Shown piece by piece: positions 38,496-48,907 of a stretch of 64,000 bases of DNA. The notes under the pieces were generated by a model. That model ran no database searches. It was not told the DNA's origin and saw only the letters and a list, made by a program, of their open reading frames with translations. The DNA is from Methanobacterium bryantii. GTDB lineage: Archaea; Methanobacteriota; Methanobacteria; Methanobacteriales; Methanobacteriaceae. Positions within the stretch are counted from its first letter, which is position 1; each line of letters begins with the position of its first letter. The translations under genes were made by a program, and so were the position numbers. The DNA is taken from positions 124,001 through 188,000 of the forward strand of contig NZ_LMVM01000033.1 in assembly GCF_002287175.1 (NCBI RefSeq). The letters run 5' to 3'.

Positions 38496-40034
38496 ATGAA
38501 AAAAAGTAAATATCTTGAAAATATGGGAGAACTAAAATCATTCTGGATTATAAATACTCCTGATACTAATTTTAATCCATTAGAAAAAGAATTATCAGTT
38601 GATGTAGCGATTTTAGGCGCAGGTATTGTTGGAATTACATCTGCTTTACTTTTAAAAGAAGCAGGATTATCAGTAGCATTAATTGAAGCCAAACAGGTTA
38701 TCAAAGACGTAACTGCAAATACAACAGCAAAAGTCACTGCTGCCCACAATATCATTTATTCTAATCTTGAATCTCACTTTAGTAAAGAAGGAGCACGTAT
38801 TTACGCAGAAGCTAATCAAAAATCCATAGATAAAATTGAGTCTATTATAAAAGAAAGAAATATAGACTGTGATTTCAGGCGCTTACCATGTTATATTTAC
38901 AGTGAAAATCCAGATGAAAGAGACATGCTTAAAAAAGAAGCTGAAGCTGCTGCAGATGCAGGGCTTCAAGCCACATATACAGAAACCTCGCCACTACCTT
39001 TTGAAATTGCAGGAGCAGTACAATATGAAAATCAAGCAGAGTTCCACCCAAGAAAATACCTTCTGAATTTAATTGAAAGTATTCCAGGTGATGGCAGTTA
39101 TATATTTGAAAATACAAGGGCACTTAATGTGAAAGAGGGAAATATAAATGAGGTTATCACAGATAAAGGCTCGATTAAGGCCAAAAATGTAATAGTTGCA
39201 ACTCATTTTCCAATTTATGACCCAAGCCATTTATTTGCTAAAATGTACCCAAACATGTCATATGCTCTTGGTTTATACCTAAACAAGCCCTTTCCTAAGG
39301 GGGTGTATGTAAGCACACAGCCCACTGTGACGTACCGTTCATCCCCATCAAATAAAGGAGATATCGTGATAGTTAGTGGAGCAAATCATAAAGTAGGGCA
39401 TGAACCCGACACAATTGCATTTTACAAAAAATTAGAAAAACACGCCCGTGATCACTTTGATGTTAAATCAATTGATTACCACTGGTCTACACAGGACAAC
39501 ATCACCATAGATAATATCCCCTATATTGGTAAAATAGAACCTAACTCAAAAGGAGTTTATGTAGCGACTGGATTTATGAAGTGGGGAATGACAAACGGAA
39601 CAGTTGCAGCCATGATTATATCAGATTTAATTCTAGGAAATGAAAACAAATGGAGTTCCTTCTTTGACCCATCTAGATCAATGCCTAAACTTGAATCTAC
39701 AAAAGAATTCATTGGTACCAACCTGGATGTTGCTAAAGAATTATTATCCGGACGTTTTTCAAGACCTAAATCAATGAAACCGTCTGAACTTGAAAATGGT
39801 GAAGGGAGAATAATAAAAGTAAATGGTAAAAAAGTAGCAGCATATAAAGACGGAAATGGAAATATATGTGCCGTATCTTCTGCCTGCGTGCATTTAGGCT
39901 GTCAGGTAGTCTGGAACAATGCTGAAAAAACTTGGGATTGCCCATGTCACGGCTCACGTTACACTTATGATGGAAAAGTTATCCACGCCCCTGCACTGGG
40001 AGATCTTCCAGAATACAAAGATTTAGAAAAATAA
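38496..40034 (+). CDS. FAD-dependent oxidoreductase with C-terminal Rieske domain
   Basis: The 512-residue product has a DAO-type flavoprotein part: GAGIVGITSALLL near residue 40, the second FAD motif in VIVATHFPIYD, and the C-terminal GVYVATGFMKWGMTNGT. A Rieske 2Fe-2S domain ends the protein (CVHLGC then CPCHGSRY). This fusion resembles the YhfW/IorB-like group of glycine-oxidase-like enzymes with unknown substrate. It lies near the superoxide reductase and rubrerythrin genes, which hints at a redox or oxygen-related role. Confidence 0.85.
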   Translation: MKKSKYLENMGELKSFWIINTPDTNFNPLEKELSVDVAILGAGIVGITSALLLKEAGLSVALIEAKQVIKDVTANTTAKVTAAHNIIYSNLESHFSKEGARIYAEANQKSIDKIESIIKERNIDCDFRRLPCYIYSENPDERDMLKKEAEAAADAGLQATYTETSPLPFEIAGAVQYENQAEFHPRKYLLNLIESIPGDGSYIFENTRALNVKEGNINEVITDKGSIKAKNVIVATHFPIYDPSHLFAKMYPNMSYALGLYLNKPFPKGVYVSTQPTVTYRSSPSNKGDIVIVSGANHKVGHEPDTIAFYKKLEKHARDHFDVKSIDYHWSTQDNITIDNIPYIGKIEPNSKGVYVATGFMKWGMTNGTVAAMIISDLILGNENKWSSFFDPSRSMPKLESTKEFIGTNLDVAKELLSGRFSRPKSMKPSELENGEGRIIKVNGKKVAAYKDGNGNICAVSSACVHLGCQVVWNNAEKTWDCPCHGSRYTYDGKVIHAPALGDLPEYKDLEK

Positions 40035-40205
40035 ATTTTACTATCCCTATTTACTTATTTTTAATACCTAATCTCAATAATTCAATATTTACATATATTA
40101 AAGCTTTATTTTAACTAATCCCTTTTTTAAGGTAATATCAAAAGATATTTATCCATAAATATAATAAAATGTTCTCTTACACTGGATACTATAAAGGAGA
40201 ATTTT

Positions 40206-41582
40206 ATGGAAAATAACAACAATATTAAATTAACAGCTTTAATTATTGCAACACTCGCGTCCTTTGTTTCACCATTTATTGCAGCAGCAATTAATATCGC
40301 GCTTCCTGCAATTGGATCAGAGTTTCAAACAAACGCTATTTTATTAAGCTGGATACCCACATCATTTTTACTTGCATCAGCCATGTTTGCAGTTCCATTT
40401 GGGAGATTAGCAGACATATTCGGGATGAAACGTATTTTTACCTATGGAATTATCACTTTTACCATTTCATCATTTTTATGTGCAGCTGCACCTTCATCAA
40501 TGTTTCTCCTTGCATTTCTGGTCCTTCAGGGAATTGGATCTGCAATGATATTCGTTACAAGCATAGCAATTGTAACCCATGTATTTCCACCAAAGGAGAG
40601 AGGTAAAGCCCTTGGAATAACAATAACATCGGTATACATGAGTTTAGCACTGGGCCCTGTCTTAGGAGGAATAATGACACAGGTTTTAGGCTGGAGAAGC
40701 CTTTTCCTTTTAATGATACCCGTGGGCTTAATAGTTCTTATACTCACTTTCTGGAAATTAAAGGAAGAATGGGCATTATGTAAGGGAGAAAAATTCGATT
40801 TACCAGGTTCTATGATTTACAGTATATCCCTCTTCCTGATTATATATGGATTTTCATTACTTCCAGAAATTACAGGTGCAATAAGCACAATTTTAGGGAT
40901 AATTGGAATAATAGGCTTTATTATATTGGAATTAAAAACTCAAAGCCCAGTATTTGAGATTAAACTGTTTAAAAATGCAACTTTCGCATTTTCCAATTTA
41001 GCTGCGCTGATCAGTTACAGCGCCACATTTGCAGTGGTTTTCCTCCTGAGCCTGTATTTACAATACATAAAAGGTTTAAGCCCAGGAAATGCCGGGCTGA
41101 TTTTAATAGCCCAACCTGTTGTCATGGCTGTTCTGGCCCCTATTGCAGGCAGGCTTTCAGATAGATACAACCCTCGCTTAATCGCATCTCTCGGTATGGC
41201 GTTTACAACAGTAGGCCTTCTGTTATTCGTCTTTTTAAATGCAAACACAAGCTACGAGTTTATAATAGCAGGTTTAGTTATACTCGGCGCAGGGTTTGGA
41301 CTCTTTTCATCTCCAAATACCAATGCAATTATGGGGTCTGTTGAAAAGAGATTTTACGGGGTGGCATCTGAATCGGTTGGGACAATGAGGTTAATCGGGC
41401 AGACACTTAGTATGGGAACAGTCCTGATTATTTTCGCCCTGTACATAGGAAATGTTCAGATCATGCCTTCTGAGTATCCTGCACTTCTGTTGAGTGTTCA
41501 GATCGCCTTTATCGTGTTCACGGTGCTTTGTTTTGTTGGTATATTTGCTTCACTGGCTAAAAGCGGTGCAGTCAAGCAGTAG
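40206..41582 (+). CDS. MFS drug/solute exporter (DHA2, EmrB/QacA type)
   Basis: The 458-residue protein has about fourteen membrane segments. The DHA2 features are WIPTSFLLASAMFAVPFGRLAD, the loop 2-3 motif GRLADIFGMKR, the motif C region MSLALGPVLGGIM and the late GRLSDRYNPR. It should export a compound using the proton gradient. It has its own GGAG site. The substrate is unknown. Confidence 0.88.
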   Translation: MENNNNIKLTALIIATLASFVSPFIAAAINIALPAIGSEFQTNAILLSWIPTSFLLASAMFAVPFGRLADIFGMKRIFTYGIITFTISSFLCAAAPSSMFLLAFLVLQGIGSAMIFVTSIAIVTHVFPPKERGKALGITITSVYMSLALGPVLGGIMTQVLGWRSLFLLMIPVGLIVLILTFWKLKEEWALCKGEKFDLPGSMIYSISLFLIIYGFSLLPEITGAISTILGIIGIIGFIILELKTQSPVFEIKLFKNATFAFSNLAALISYSATFAVVFLLSLYLQYIKGLSPGNAGLILIAQPVVMAVLAPIAGRLSDRYNPRLIASLGMAFTTVGLLLFVFLNANTSYEFIIAGLVILGAGFGLFSSPNTNAIMGSVEKRFYGVASESVGTMRLIGQTLSMGTVLIIFALYIGNVQIMPSEYPALLLSVQIAFIVFTVLCFVGIFASLAKSGAVKQ

Positions 41583-41902
41583 TTCAAATACACCAATAAA
41601 ACCTAAATTTTATTTTATAATCTTTAAATAACTTTAATTCATTTCATTTTTTAAATAAAATATTTAATAAAAGAATATTTCTTGATGTGTCCATTTAAAT
41701 TATTTTTAAATATGATCTGGAAAATTAAAAGGTGCAAATTAGTAAATAATTAATTATTAAAGCTAATTCATATAGATTTATTATAATCAGTATTTTCTAT
41801 TTCTCTGTAATTTGTGTACTTATTTATCAAAACAGGATAAAATATAAGTAGTACAATCAACATTACAGAACAATTGATTAGACGTAAAAGAGTGACTTCA
41901 CA
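41583..41902. other. AT-rich intergenic region before the nurA operon
   Basis: About 320 bases after the exporter gene. The final 100 bases should carry the promoter of the four-gene DNA-repair operon. No hairpin or reading frame is persuasive. Confidence 0.4.
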
Positions 41903-43012
41903 ATGAAGAGTATAAAAGAAATTGCTGAAATTTTGAGCAGGGATTTGTCTCAAAGAGAATTAGGAGATCCTTATTTTAATGATTCTGATTACAGGTCATG
42001 CCCACTTAATAAAGAATATTTTCATGAAATTAACTCCGCTGAAACTGATAGGAAGATTGCATTTGTGGATGGTGGAAACCAGGAACTTTTACCATCACCA
42101 GTTTATTCAGTACAGTTAAACCGTGTTTATTTCAGCATATTTAAAAATAATAAACGGGTTCCAATTAGATCAGGGATTCCCCAAAGGATAGAATTTCTTT
42201 CTTACACATATTCTCAGTTAGAAGGTCACGATATCAATTTTGAAACAAAAATAAGGCCAGTAAAAGATAAATTTAACCCATATTTACCTGATGAAAGAGA
42301 TCTTCAAGCAAATGCCCGTAAAGAAAACGTGGAAGCAGGAACACAAGTAGGAATGGATAGAATGGCATCCATGGCCCGAAGATTTGCTGAATGGAAAATT
42401 ACAGGACACGTTATAGAATCAGAACTAGAACCTGGAGATATTATGGTAAGAGATGGATCTCTTCAAACTGGCCATCAACGCGAATATAAATATGAAGAAG
42501 ATGTTTTTAGAAAAGCAATGGACAATGATGTAATTATCACAGGGTTATCTAAAACATGCAGGTTAGCTACTGATACAAGAGTTTCACTTATTGATTCTAT
42601 TCAAAGACTAGCGGATGATTCAGAGATTAAATATGATAAATGGTGTTATTATCCAGTTGCATGGAGTAAAGATACTAACCGTGAGCATAAAGCTGTAATT
42701 ATGGTTGTAAAATTAAATAAACATGCCCACACCGCATTTAGGTTTGAAATATTCAAAGAACAAGCTGAAACTATGAGTGATAAGGAAATATGTGAACTAG
42801 TTTCATGCATTGCAGATAATTCTAAAGATATTAAAGTACCAGGATATCCATATGGGCTTATTGATGCAGATTTATGGGCCAGAGTTAAGAATGAAGAAAT
42901 GGAAGGTTATAAAGCAAAATTATATTCTGAACTTTCAAGAATGGGGACCTGGAAACAGGTTAATCCACTAATCAAAATTGTAAATACACATGAAAAATTA
43001 GATGGGCAATGA
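41903..43012 (+). CDS. nurA: NurA 5'-3' nuclease
   Basis: The 369-residue NurA-domain protein has the RNase H-like core strand IAFVDGGNQELL with D56, a second acidic strand VRDGSLQTGH and the C-terminal GLIDADLWAR Asp. With HerA it resects DNA ends to give 3' single strands for recombination. It is first of four genes spaced by 11 bases or less (nurA-herA-mre11-rad50), the classical archaeal order. GTGA stands 7 bases before ATG. Confidence 0.92.
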   Translation: MKSIKEIAEILSRDLSQRELGDPYFNDSDYRSCPLNKEYFHEINSAETDRKIAFVDGGNQELLPSPVYSVQLNRVYFSIFKNNKRVPIRSGIPQRIEFLSYTYSQLEGHDINFETKIRPVKDKFNPYLPDERDLQANARKENVEAGTQVGMDRMASMARRFAEWKITGHVIESELEPGDIMVRDGSLQTGHQREYKYEEDVFRKAMDNDVIITGLSKTCRLATDTRVSLIDSIQRLADDSEIKYDKWCYYPVAWSKDTNREHKAVIMVVKLNKHAHTAFRFEIFKEQAETMSDKEICELVSCIADNSKDIKVPGYPYGLIDADLWARVKNEEMEGYKAKLYSELSRMGTWKQVNPLIKIVNTHEKLDGQ

Positions 43013-43023
43013 GGTAGGTTTAA

Positions 43024-44664
43024 ATGACTAATGAAAGAGGCCAAATTATAGGCGGCGGACTAAAAGATATTATCATAAGAGAAAAAAATGGCGAAAATTT
43101 AGAACTTGGTGAACTTTTAATTGTAGAAAATGCCTCCCAATCAAATGAAAGGAATTATACTATCCTTCAAGTTAAAGATATTGAATATAAAAGCCAGGCC
43201 CATCAATCCACCCATGAACTGCTTTCAGGTATGAAATTAGAAGGTTATGACCCTGATCTTGAGTTTATGGAACCTGAGTTGACCAATTACAATTTAGGAC
43301 GAGCTAAGTCGTTACTCTATGTTCAAGAAAAGATAACGGGCAGTGAAAGAGAATATATCACCAAAAGTCCAAAAAGACTGCCTAATTTTTTCAGCCCCAT
43401 TAAATCCATTGAAGAATCCGATTTAAAATTTTTAGAACCAAAAAATCTCGAAAATTCAATTTATTTAGGTGATATTAGAAGTGGATCAACTGTAGAAGAA
43501 GGAATTAAAGTTTATATTGACCTGATTAAATCATTAACACATCACATTTTAATCCCTGCTACAACAGGTAGGGGAAAAAGTAATTTAGTTAAAGTAATGC
43601 TCTGGAGTATTTTAGATACGGAAGGAGCAGGTATACTTGTTTTAGATCCTCATGATGAATATTATGGAGACAGTATTAAAATTGGCCTGCGTTACCACCC
43701 TAAAAAAGATGAAAAACTTGAGTACTATTCTCCAGATAAAGACAATGATGATGCAGTCACATTAGCTATAAATGTGAAAAAAATACGGCCATATCATTTC
43801 AGCGGTATTGGAGGATTTTCTTCAGCCCAAACTGAAGCCATAAGAACAATTTATAATAAATATAGATCAAATTGGATAACTAAAATTGCTAAAGGAATAG
43901 ATAGGGATGTCCTGAAAGAAATGGGAGTTCATGAAGGGACTGCTGAAGTTTTAAAGAGAAAAATGGAAACAAAATTAGGAGTATCTGCGGTTGCTGTTGA
44001 AGAAGGTGATCCCACAAAGGGAAAAAAATGCATATTTAACAGTAATCTCTTTGTCGGCGGGGACTACGGATTGTCGACAGTAGAAGACATTGTTAGGGCA
44101 TTGGAAGAGGAAAAAATTGTTATTATTGATAGTTCCAAATTAAGCGACTTTGAAGAACTGTTTATAGGTAGTATCATAACCAGCAATATATTCAGTAAAT
44201 ATAAAAGATACAATTCCAAAGAACTGAAAAATAAACCAGTTATCAGTATTGTAATCGAAGAAGCACCGCGAGTTTTGGGCCAGGACGCAATAGAAAGTCA
44301 CGGTGGAAATATCTACGGTACAATTGCAAGAGAAGGCAGAAAGTTCAAAATAGGTTTAATTGCAATTACTCAATTATCAAGTGTTATCCCTAGAGCGATT
44401 TTAGCCAACATGAATACTAAAATTATTTTAGGAAATGAAATGTCACCAGAGAGATCTGCAATAATTAACAGCGCATCACAGGATTTATCAGATGATGAAA
44501 GAATTATTGCCAGCCTGGATAAAGGTGAAGCTATCGTTAGCAGCGTTTTTACCAGATTTGCCATTCCTATTTATACCCCTGAATTTAAAAAATATGTTAA
44601 AGAATATTTAGATGAAATACCACAAGACAAAACAAAAGACCTTAAAACTATGGTCATAGGTTGA
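43024..44664 (+). CDS. herA: HerA bipolar DNA helicase/translocase
   Basis: The 546-residue protein has an N-terminal HAS barrel (about residues 1-130), then an FtsK/HerA-type ATPase: Walker A in ATTGRGKSNL (about 179-188), LVLDPHDEYYG, Walker B with IVIEEAPRVL, and the sensor AITQLSS. It forms a hexameric ring that pumps DNA to NurA. It overlaps the mre11 frame region by its last bases, which implies coupled translation. Confidence 0.93.
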   Translation: MTNERGQIIGGGLKDIIIREKNGENLELGELLIVENASQSNERNYTILQVKDIEYKSQAHQSTHELLSGMKLEGYDPDLEFMEPELTNYNLGRAKSLLYVQEKITGSEREYITKSPKRLPNFFSPIKSIEESDLKFLEPKNLENSIYLGDIRSGSTVEEGIKVYIDLIKSLTHHILIPATTGRGKSNLVKVMLWSILDTEGAGILVLDPHDEYYGDSIKIGLRYHPKKDEKLEYYSPDKDNDDAVTLAINVKKIRPYHFSGIGGFSSAQTEAIRTIYNKYRSNWITKIAKGIDRDVLKEMGVHEGTAEVLKRKMETKLGVSAVAVEEGDPTKGKKCIFNSNLFVGGDYGLSTVEDIVRALEEEKIVIIDSSKLSDFEELFIGSIITSNIFSKYKRYNSKELKNKPVISIVIEEAPRVLGQDAIESHGGNIYGTIAREGRKFKIGLIAITQLSSVIPRAILANMNTKIILGNEMSPERSAIINSASQDLSDDERIIASLDKGEAIVSSVFTRFAIPIYTPEFKKYVKEYLDEIPQDKTKDLKTMVIG

Positions 44665-44669
44665 TAAAG

Positions 44670-45953
44670 ATGTACAAATTTGCTCACATTGCAGACTGCC
44701 ATTTAGGAGCCCAAAAATATTCAGAATTAAAAGAATTAGAAATTAAAGCTTTTAACACATGTTTAGATACATGCATGAAAGAAAAAGTTGATTTTATTAT
44801 CATCGCCGGAGATTTATTTCACTCAAATCTCCCCGACATGAGCATTGTTAAACAGGCTGTTGGAAAACTAAAAGAAGTATCAGACAAAGGAATTCCAGTT
44901 TATATTAACTACGGCAGCCATGATTTCAGCCCAAATGAAACTTCAATCATCGACGTAATTACAGAAAGCGGGTTATTAAAAAAACTATTCAACGGTTACA
45001 TTGTTGAAAATGAAGCTGGAGAAGAAAAACTGAAATTGAAGTTCCTCACTGATAAAAAGACAGGGGCTAAACTAACAGGAATATCCGGGCGGAAAATGGG
45101 ATTGGATGATTCTTATTACAATATGCTTGATAAAAAAAGTTTAGAAGAGGAAGACGGCTTTAAGATTTTCGTCTTCCACACATCCATTAAAAATTTACTC
45201 CCTGATTTTTTATCCAAAATGGATGGAATTGACATAAAAAAACTCCCCAAAAAATTTGATTACTACGCTGGAGGGCATATACACCAAAGGATATGCGAAA
45301 CCCAGTTAGAAGGTTACAATATCATTACTTATCCCGGTCCTCCTTTTGCAGGATCTCCTAAAGATCTTGAAATAAGCGCTAAAGGCGAAAAAAGAGGTTT
45401 TTTCATTGTTGAATTTGATGAAAAAATTAAAAGCGTTAATTTCTGCAAAGATTATTTTCACGAAGTGGATCTAGCTAAATATGACTTTTTATCATTTAAA
45501 GCAGATGATAAAAACTCAAACCAGCTCTACGATGAGATTATAGAAAAAATAAAGCAGGAATACGTTAATGAAAAAATAGTTATCTTAAAGGTAAAAGGAG
45601 AATTATCGGGAGGTAAAACATCGGACATCAATTTCCAGGAAATAAAGAGAATTCTTAATGAAGCAGGAGCTTTACATGTAAGTATTAACCATCATGGGCT
45701 TGTTTCAAAGGAATTTACAAAAATCCGCGTTAAGGGAGAAACCACTGAGGAAATAGAGGAAAATTTACTTCTAGAAAACATTCGTAACATCGAAGTGGGG
45801 CAGGACGAACTTAATAAGAAAGAAGGGGCTAAACTCGCTGTTAATTTACTAAAAGCACTGCGAAAAAGTCCTAAACCTAACGAAAAGAAGACTGATTATA
45901 AAAATAGAATTTTAAGTGAATCATTAGAAATATTAGATTTGGAGAGTCAATAA
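44670..45953 (+). CDS. mre11: Mre11 DNA repair nuclease
   Basis: Calcineurin-like nuclease of 427 residues. Metal-site motifs: ADCHLG, AGDLFH, then NYGSHDFSP, VFHTS, and GGHIHQR. In the third motif the usual GNHD is GSHD, so the Asn that normally contacts metal is Ser. The C-terminal region should bind Rad50 coiled-coil roots. ATG 44670 is chosen over the TTG at 44661, preceded by AGGTTGAT. It ends directly at the rad50 start. Confidence 0.92.
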   Translation: MYKFAHIADCHLGAQKYSELKELEIKAFNTCLDTCMKEKVDFIIIAGDLFHSNLPDMSIVKQAVGKLKEVSDKGIPVYINYGSHDFSPNETSIIDVITESGLLKKLFNGYIVENEAGEEKLKLKFLTDKKTGAKLTGISGRKMGLDDSYYNMLDKKSLEEEDGFKIFVFHTSIKNLLPDFLSKMDGIDIKKLPKKFDYYAGGHIHQRICETQLEGYNIITYPGPPFAGSPKDLEISAKGEKRGFFIVEFDEKIKSVNFCKDYFHEVDLAKYDFLSFKADDKNSNQLYDEIIEKIKQEYVNEKIVILKVKGELSGGKTSDINFQEIKRILNEAGALHVSINHHGLVSKEFTKIRVKGETTEEIEENLLLENIRNIEVGQDELNKKEGAKLAVNLLKALRKSPKPNEKKTDYKNRILSESLEILDLESQ

Positions 45954-48404
45954 ATGATTTTTAAGTCACTATTACTAAACAACATAAGGAGCTATAAAAA
46001 TAGTGAACCTATAAATTTTCCTATCGGAACATCTCTTTTTGAGGGGGATATAGGTTCTGGAAAGTCTACACTCTTGATGGCTATCGAGTTTGCTCTTTTT
46101 GGTCTTGGAAATCAGAAAGGTGATTCTCTGCTTCGAAAAGGGTCAAAAAAAGGATCGGTAACCTTAGAATTTGGTGTTGGTGATGACAATTATTTAGTTC
46201 AACGATCTCTAATACGGAAAGAAAATGACGGGCCCGTTAGGCAGGAAAAAGGAATTTTAGGCATGAATGGGGGAAAAATTGAGTTATCACCTTCTGAAAT
46301 CAAAGAAAAAATTTTAAAAATCCTCAATTTTAAGGAACCCCTCAATCCACGAGCTCAAAGTGTTATATTCAGATACGCGGTTTATACACCCCAAGAAGAG
46401 ATGAAATATATACTCTCCCAAAAACCCGATGAAAGGCTCCAAACTCTAAGAAAAGCTTTTGGTATAGAGGACTACAAAATTGCCGCTGAAAATGCAAATA
46501 TACTGTCCAGGTCAATTAAAGATAAACTCATTGAACTGAAAACTGAAACAAAAGATCTTGATGATAAAAAACAGGAACTGTTTGTTTTAAAAGGCAACTT
46601 AGACGCAAATAAAACTAAAAATACGAAATCTCAGGCACGCGGGGAAGAACTGGATATTTTACAGAAAAAACAGAAGGAAACACTTGAAAAACTTCAAGAA
46701 TCAGAATTGGAACTTAAAAAGATACAGACTGAAATTCCACATTTAGAAAAGCAAATTAGTGAAAAAGAAAAGCTGACTATTACGTACCAAAATGAAGTTA
46801 AAACTTGTGAAGAAGAAAATAAGCTGAAATTTATCCCTCAAATTGAAGCCCTAGAAAAGATTGAACAGCCCACCTCTGAAACTGAGGAAAATTTAAGCAG
46901 TAAACTAGTTGCTATTAGAAAAATTATCAAAGAACACGACAGTTTAAAATCTAATTTAGCTCTTCTAAATGACAGCAAACAGTCAACTGAAAATGAACTG
47001 GGAGAAAATAAAAATAAAACTTCTGAAGGACTTTTAAGAGAAAAAGATGCTTTAATTCTCACAATAAAGGAAAAATACGATGCATTCAAGTTAGATAAGG
47101 AACAGCTGCAAAAAATTACTGAAAAAATATACAAGTTAGATGTGGAAAAATCAGAAATTATTAAAAAACTGGACAATGTAGATGGCCTTGGAGATTTATG
47201 CCCAATATGCGGCAGTACACTAAATGAAGAACATAAAAAGAATTTAAAAGCTGAAAGCGACGAAAAAATCAGGAAAATAAATTCAGAATCCAAAATATTA
47301 AGCCAGGTAGAGTTAAAAGGAAAAAAACAGTTAGAATCAGAAGAAATAGAAATAAAAACCCTGGAAAATAATTTAAATGACTTAAAATTAGTAATAGATA
47401 AAGTATCGCGTTTAGATGATTTAAAGAATAAGATTAATTCCATTTATACGAAATTAAACAGTTTTGATACAGATTTAAAATCAATAATAGATGGTTCTGT
47501 TGAATTTAATGAAACTGATAAATATATAACTCATTTTGAAACCCTGCTTGATAAACTCAAAGAGTACAACCAGAGCCAGAAGGATTTAGAGAACGTCAAA
47601 TATCAATTTAAAAAGAATTTTGATAAAATAAAAGAAAATGAGGGAAATATTGTTGTTTTAACTGCAGAAATTAATTCATTAAAACAGGATTTAGTCACTT
47701 TCCAGACAAAGTTAGATGAATTAAAAAATATACCTAATGAGATTGCCGAGGTAAAATTCAACTACCAGAAAACAGAGGAAGAGTTTCAGGCAGTGAAAGA
47801 AAAAATTGTTGAGACAAAAACTATTGTAGAAAAATTGGAAGAGGATATATCAAAAGTTAAAGATGAAATCAACAAAAAGGAAAGTCTCAAGAAACAGTTG
47901 GATAAGTTCAATGATTATCATATCTGGCTCAACGACTATTTGATTCCTACACTCAGCTTGATAGAAAAACATGTGATGCAGAAAAGGTACGAAGAGTTTA
48001 ACTGTGATTTCCAGAAATGGTTCAGCATCCTTATTGAAGACATTTCAAAAACAGCTAAAATTGACGAAGAATTCACGCCGATTGTAGAACAGGACGGGTT
48101 TGAACAGGATATTAATTATTTAAGCGGCGGCGAAAAGACCAGTGTGGCATTAGCCTACCGTTTAGCTTTAAATAATATCGTTCAGAAAGTTTCTACAGGA
48201 ATGAAATCCAATTTATTGATATTAGACGAACCAACCGATGGGTTCAGCAGGGAACAGCTGTACAAGGTCAGGGAAATTTTAAATGAACTGGACTGCCCAC
48301 AGGTTATCATTGTGTCTCATGAAAGAGAACTTGGAAGCTTTGCAGACAATGTGTTTAAAGTGGAAAAAATCGATGGAAATTCCTGCGTTACTTTAAGCGG
48401 ATAA
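45954..48404 (+). CDS. rad50: Rad50 ATPase
   Basis: The 816-residue SMC-like protein has Walker A GDIGSGKSTLL near residue 35, long coiled coils, the zinc hook CPICG (about residue 415), the signature YLSGGEKTSVALA (about 722) and Walker B LLILDEPTDGF. With Mre11 it forms the ATP-gated clamp that processes DNA ends. It ends the four-gene operon. The coiled coils are shorter than those of eukaryotic Rad50, as usual in archaea. Confidence 0.95.
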   Translation: MIFKSLLLNNIRSYKNSEPINFPIGTSLFEGDIGSGKSTLLMAIEFALFGLGNQKGDSLLRKGSKKGSVTLEFGVGDDNYLVQRSLIRKENDGPVRQEKGILGMNGGKIELSPSEIKEKILKILNFKEPLNPRAQSVIFRYAVYTPQEEMKYILSQKPDERLQTLRKAFGIEDYKIAAENANILSRSIKDKLIELKTETKDLDDKKQELFVLKGNLDANKTKNTKSQARGEELDILQKKQKETLEKLQESELELKKIQTEIPHLEKQISEKEKLTITYQNEVKTCEEENKLKFIPQIEALEKIEQPTSETEENLSSKLVAIRKIIKEHDSLKSNLALLNDSKQSTENELGENKNKTSEGLLREKDALILTIKEKYDAFKLDKEQLQKITEKIYKLDVEKSEIIKKLDNVDGLGDLCPICGSTLNEEHKKNLKAESDEKIRKINSESKILSQVELKGKKQLESEEIEIKTLENNLNDLKLVIDKVSRLDDLKNKINSIYTKLNSFDTDLKSIIDGSVEFNETDKYITHFETLLDKLKEYNQSQKDLENVKYQFKKNFDKIKENEGNIVVLTAEINSLKQDLVTFQTKLDELKNIPNEIAEVKFNYQKTEEEFQAVKEKIVETKTIVEKLEEDISKVKDEINKKESLKKQLDKFNDYHIWLNDYLIPTLSLIEKHVMQKRYEEFNCDFQKWFSILIEDISKTAKIDEEFTPIVEQDGFEQDINYLSGGEKTSVALAYRLALNNIVQKVSTGMKSNLLILDEPTDGFSREQLYKVREILNELDCPQVIIVSHERELGSFADNVFKVEKIDGNSCVTLSG

Positions 48405-48591
48405 TTTTCATTTTAAATTTTATTTTATTCAAATTAATTTATTTTAAGAGATAATATCAAGAGCTTACCCCATAATTTTTGTATTATTATTTCTATAATA
48501 TATACTATGAATTAACTCTAAACGGCCCTAATAAACATACGGCCAGATAATTCACATTATTAATCATTATGAAATATATTTATATTATATG

Positions 48592-48900
48592 ATGTTCCGT
48601 AAATAATCTGTTAAAATTAAGGGGTTTAAGGAAAACTATGTTTTTTCTGAACTCCAAAATATTGAAACTATCAAAAATCGAAGATTTTCAACGTTTAGGG
48701 AACATAGCTCCTTAATTATGAAAATTAAAACAAGTAAAAACTATCAAAAACGTAATTTTTGATGCATAAAATTATAAATTTCGATAGATTTTCACATGTT
48801 TGCGAAGTTCTCAAGAATCTATAGGATTTTTGGAACACAAATATAAAATATTTGTAAATTATGCTTCGCAAATGTGATAAATTCGTAGAATTTTGAGGGA
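48592..48900. repeat. nested hairpin units, left part of the 48.6-49.1 kb array
   Basis: The ends of a first unit pair as ATGTTCC(g)TAAA near 48592 with TTTA(g)GGAACAT near 48697, enclosing smaller hairpins. A second unit has outer arms CACATGTTTGCGAAG (about 48793-48808) and CTTCGCAAATGTG (about 48865-48878) around AAGAATC/GGATTTTT and ACAAATA/ATATTTGT hairpins. The plan of an outer stem with two inner hairpins matches the units at 32.8 and 52.3 kb. Confidence 0.6.
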
Positions 48901-48907
48901 AATTTTT

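Noticed and set aside
46838..47443. 201-codon minus-strand frame within rad50
   Set aside because: Shadow of the coiled-coil coding sequence. The Ser/Phe/Leu bias is typical of antisense of Glu/Lys-rich helices.
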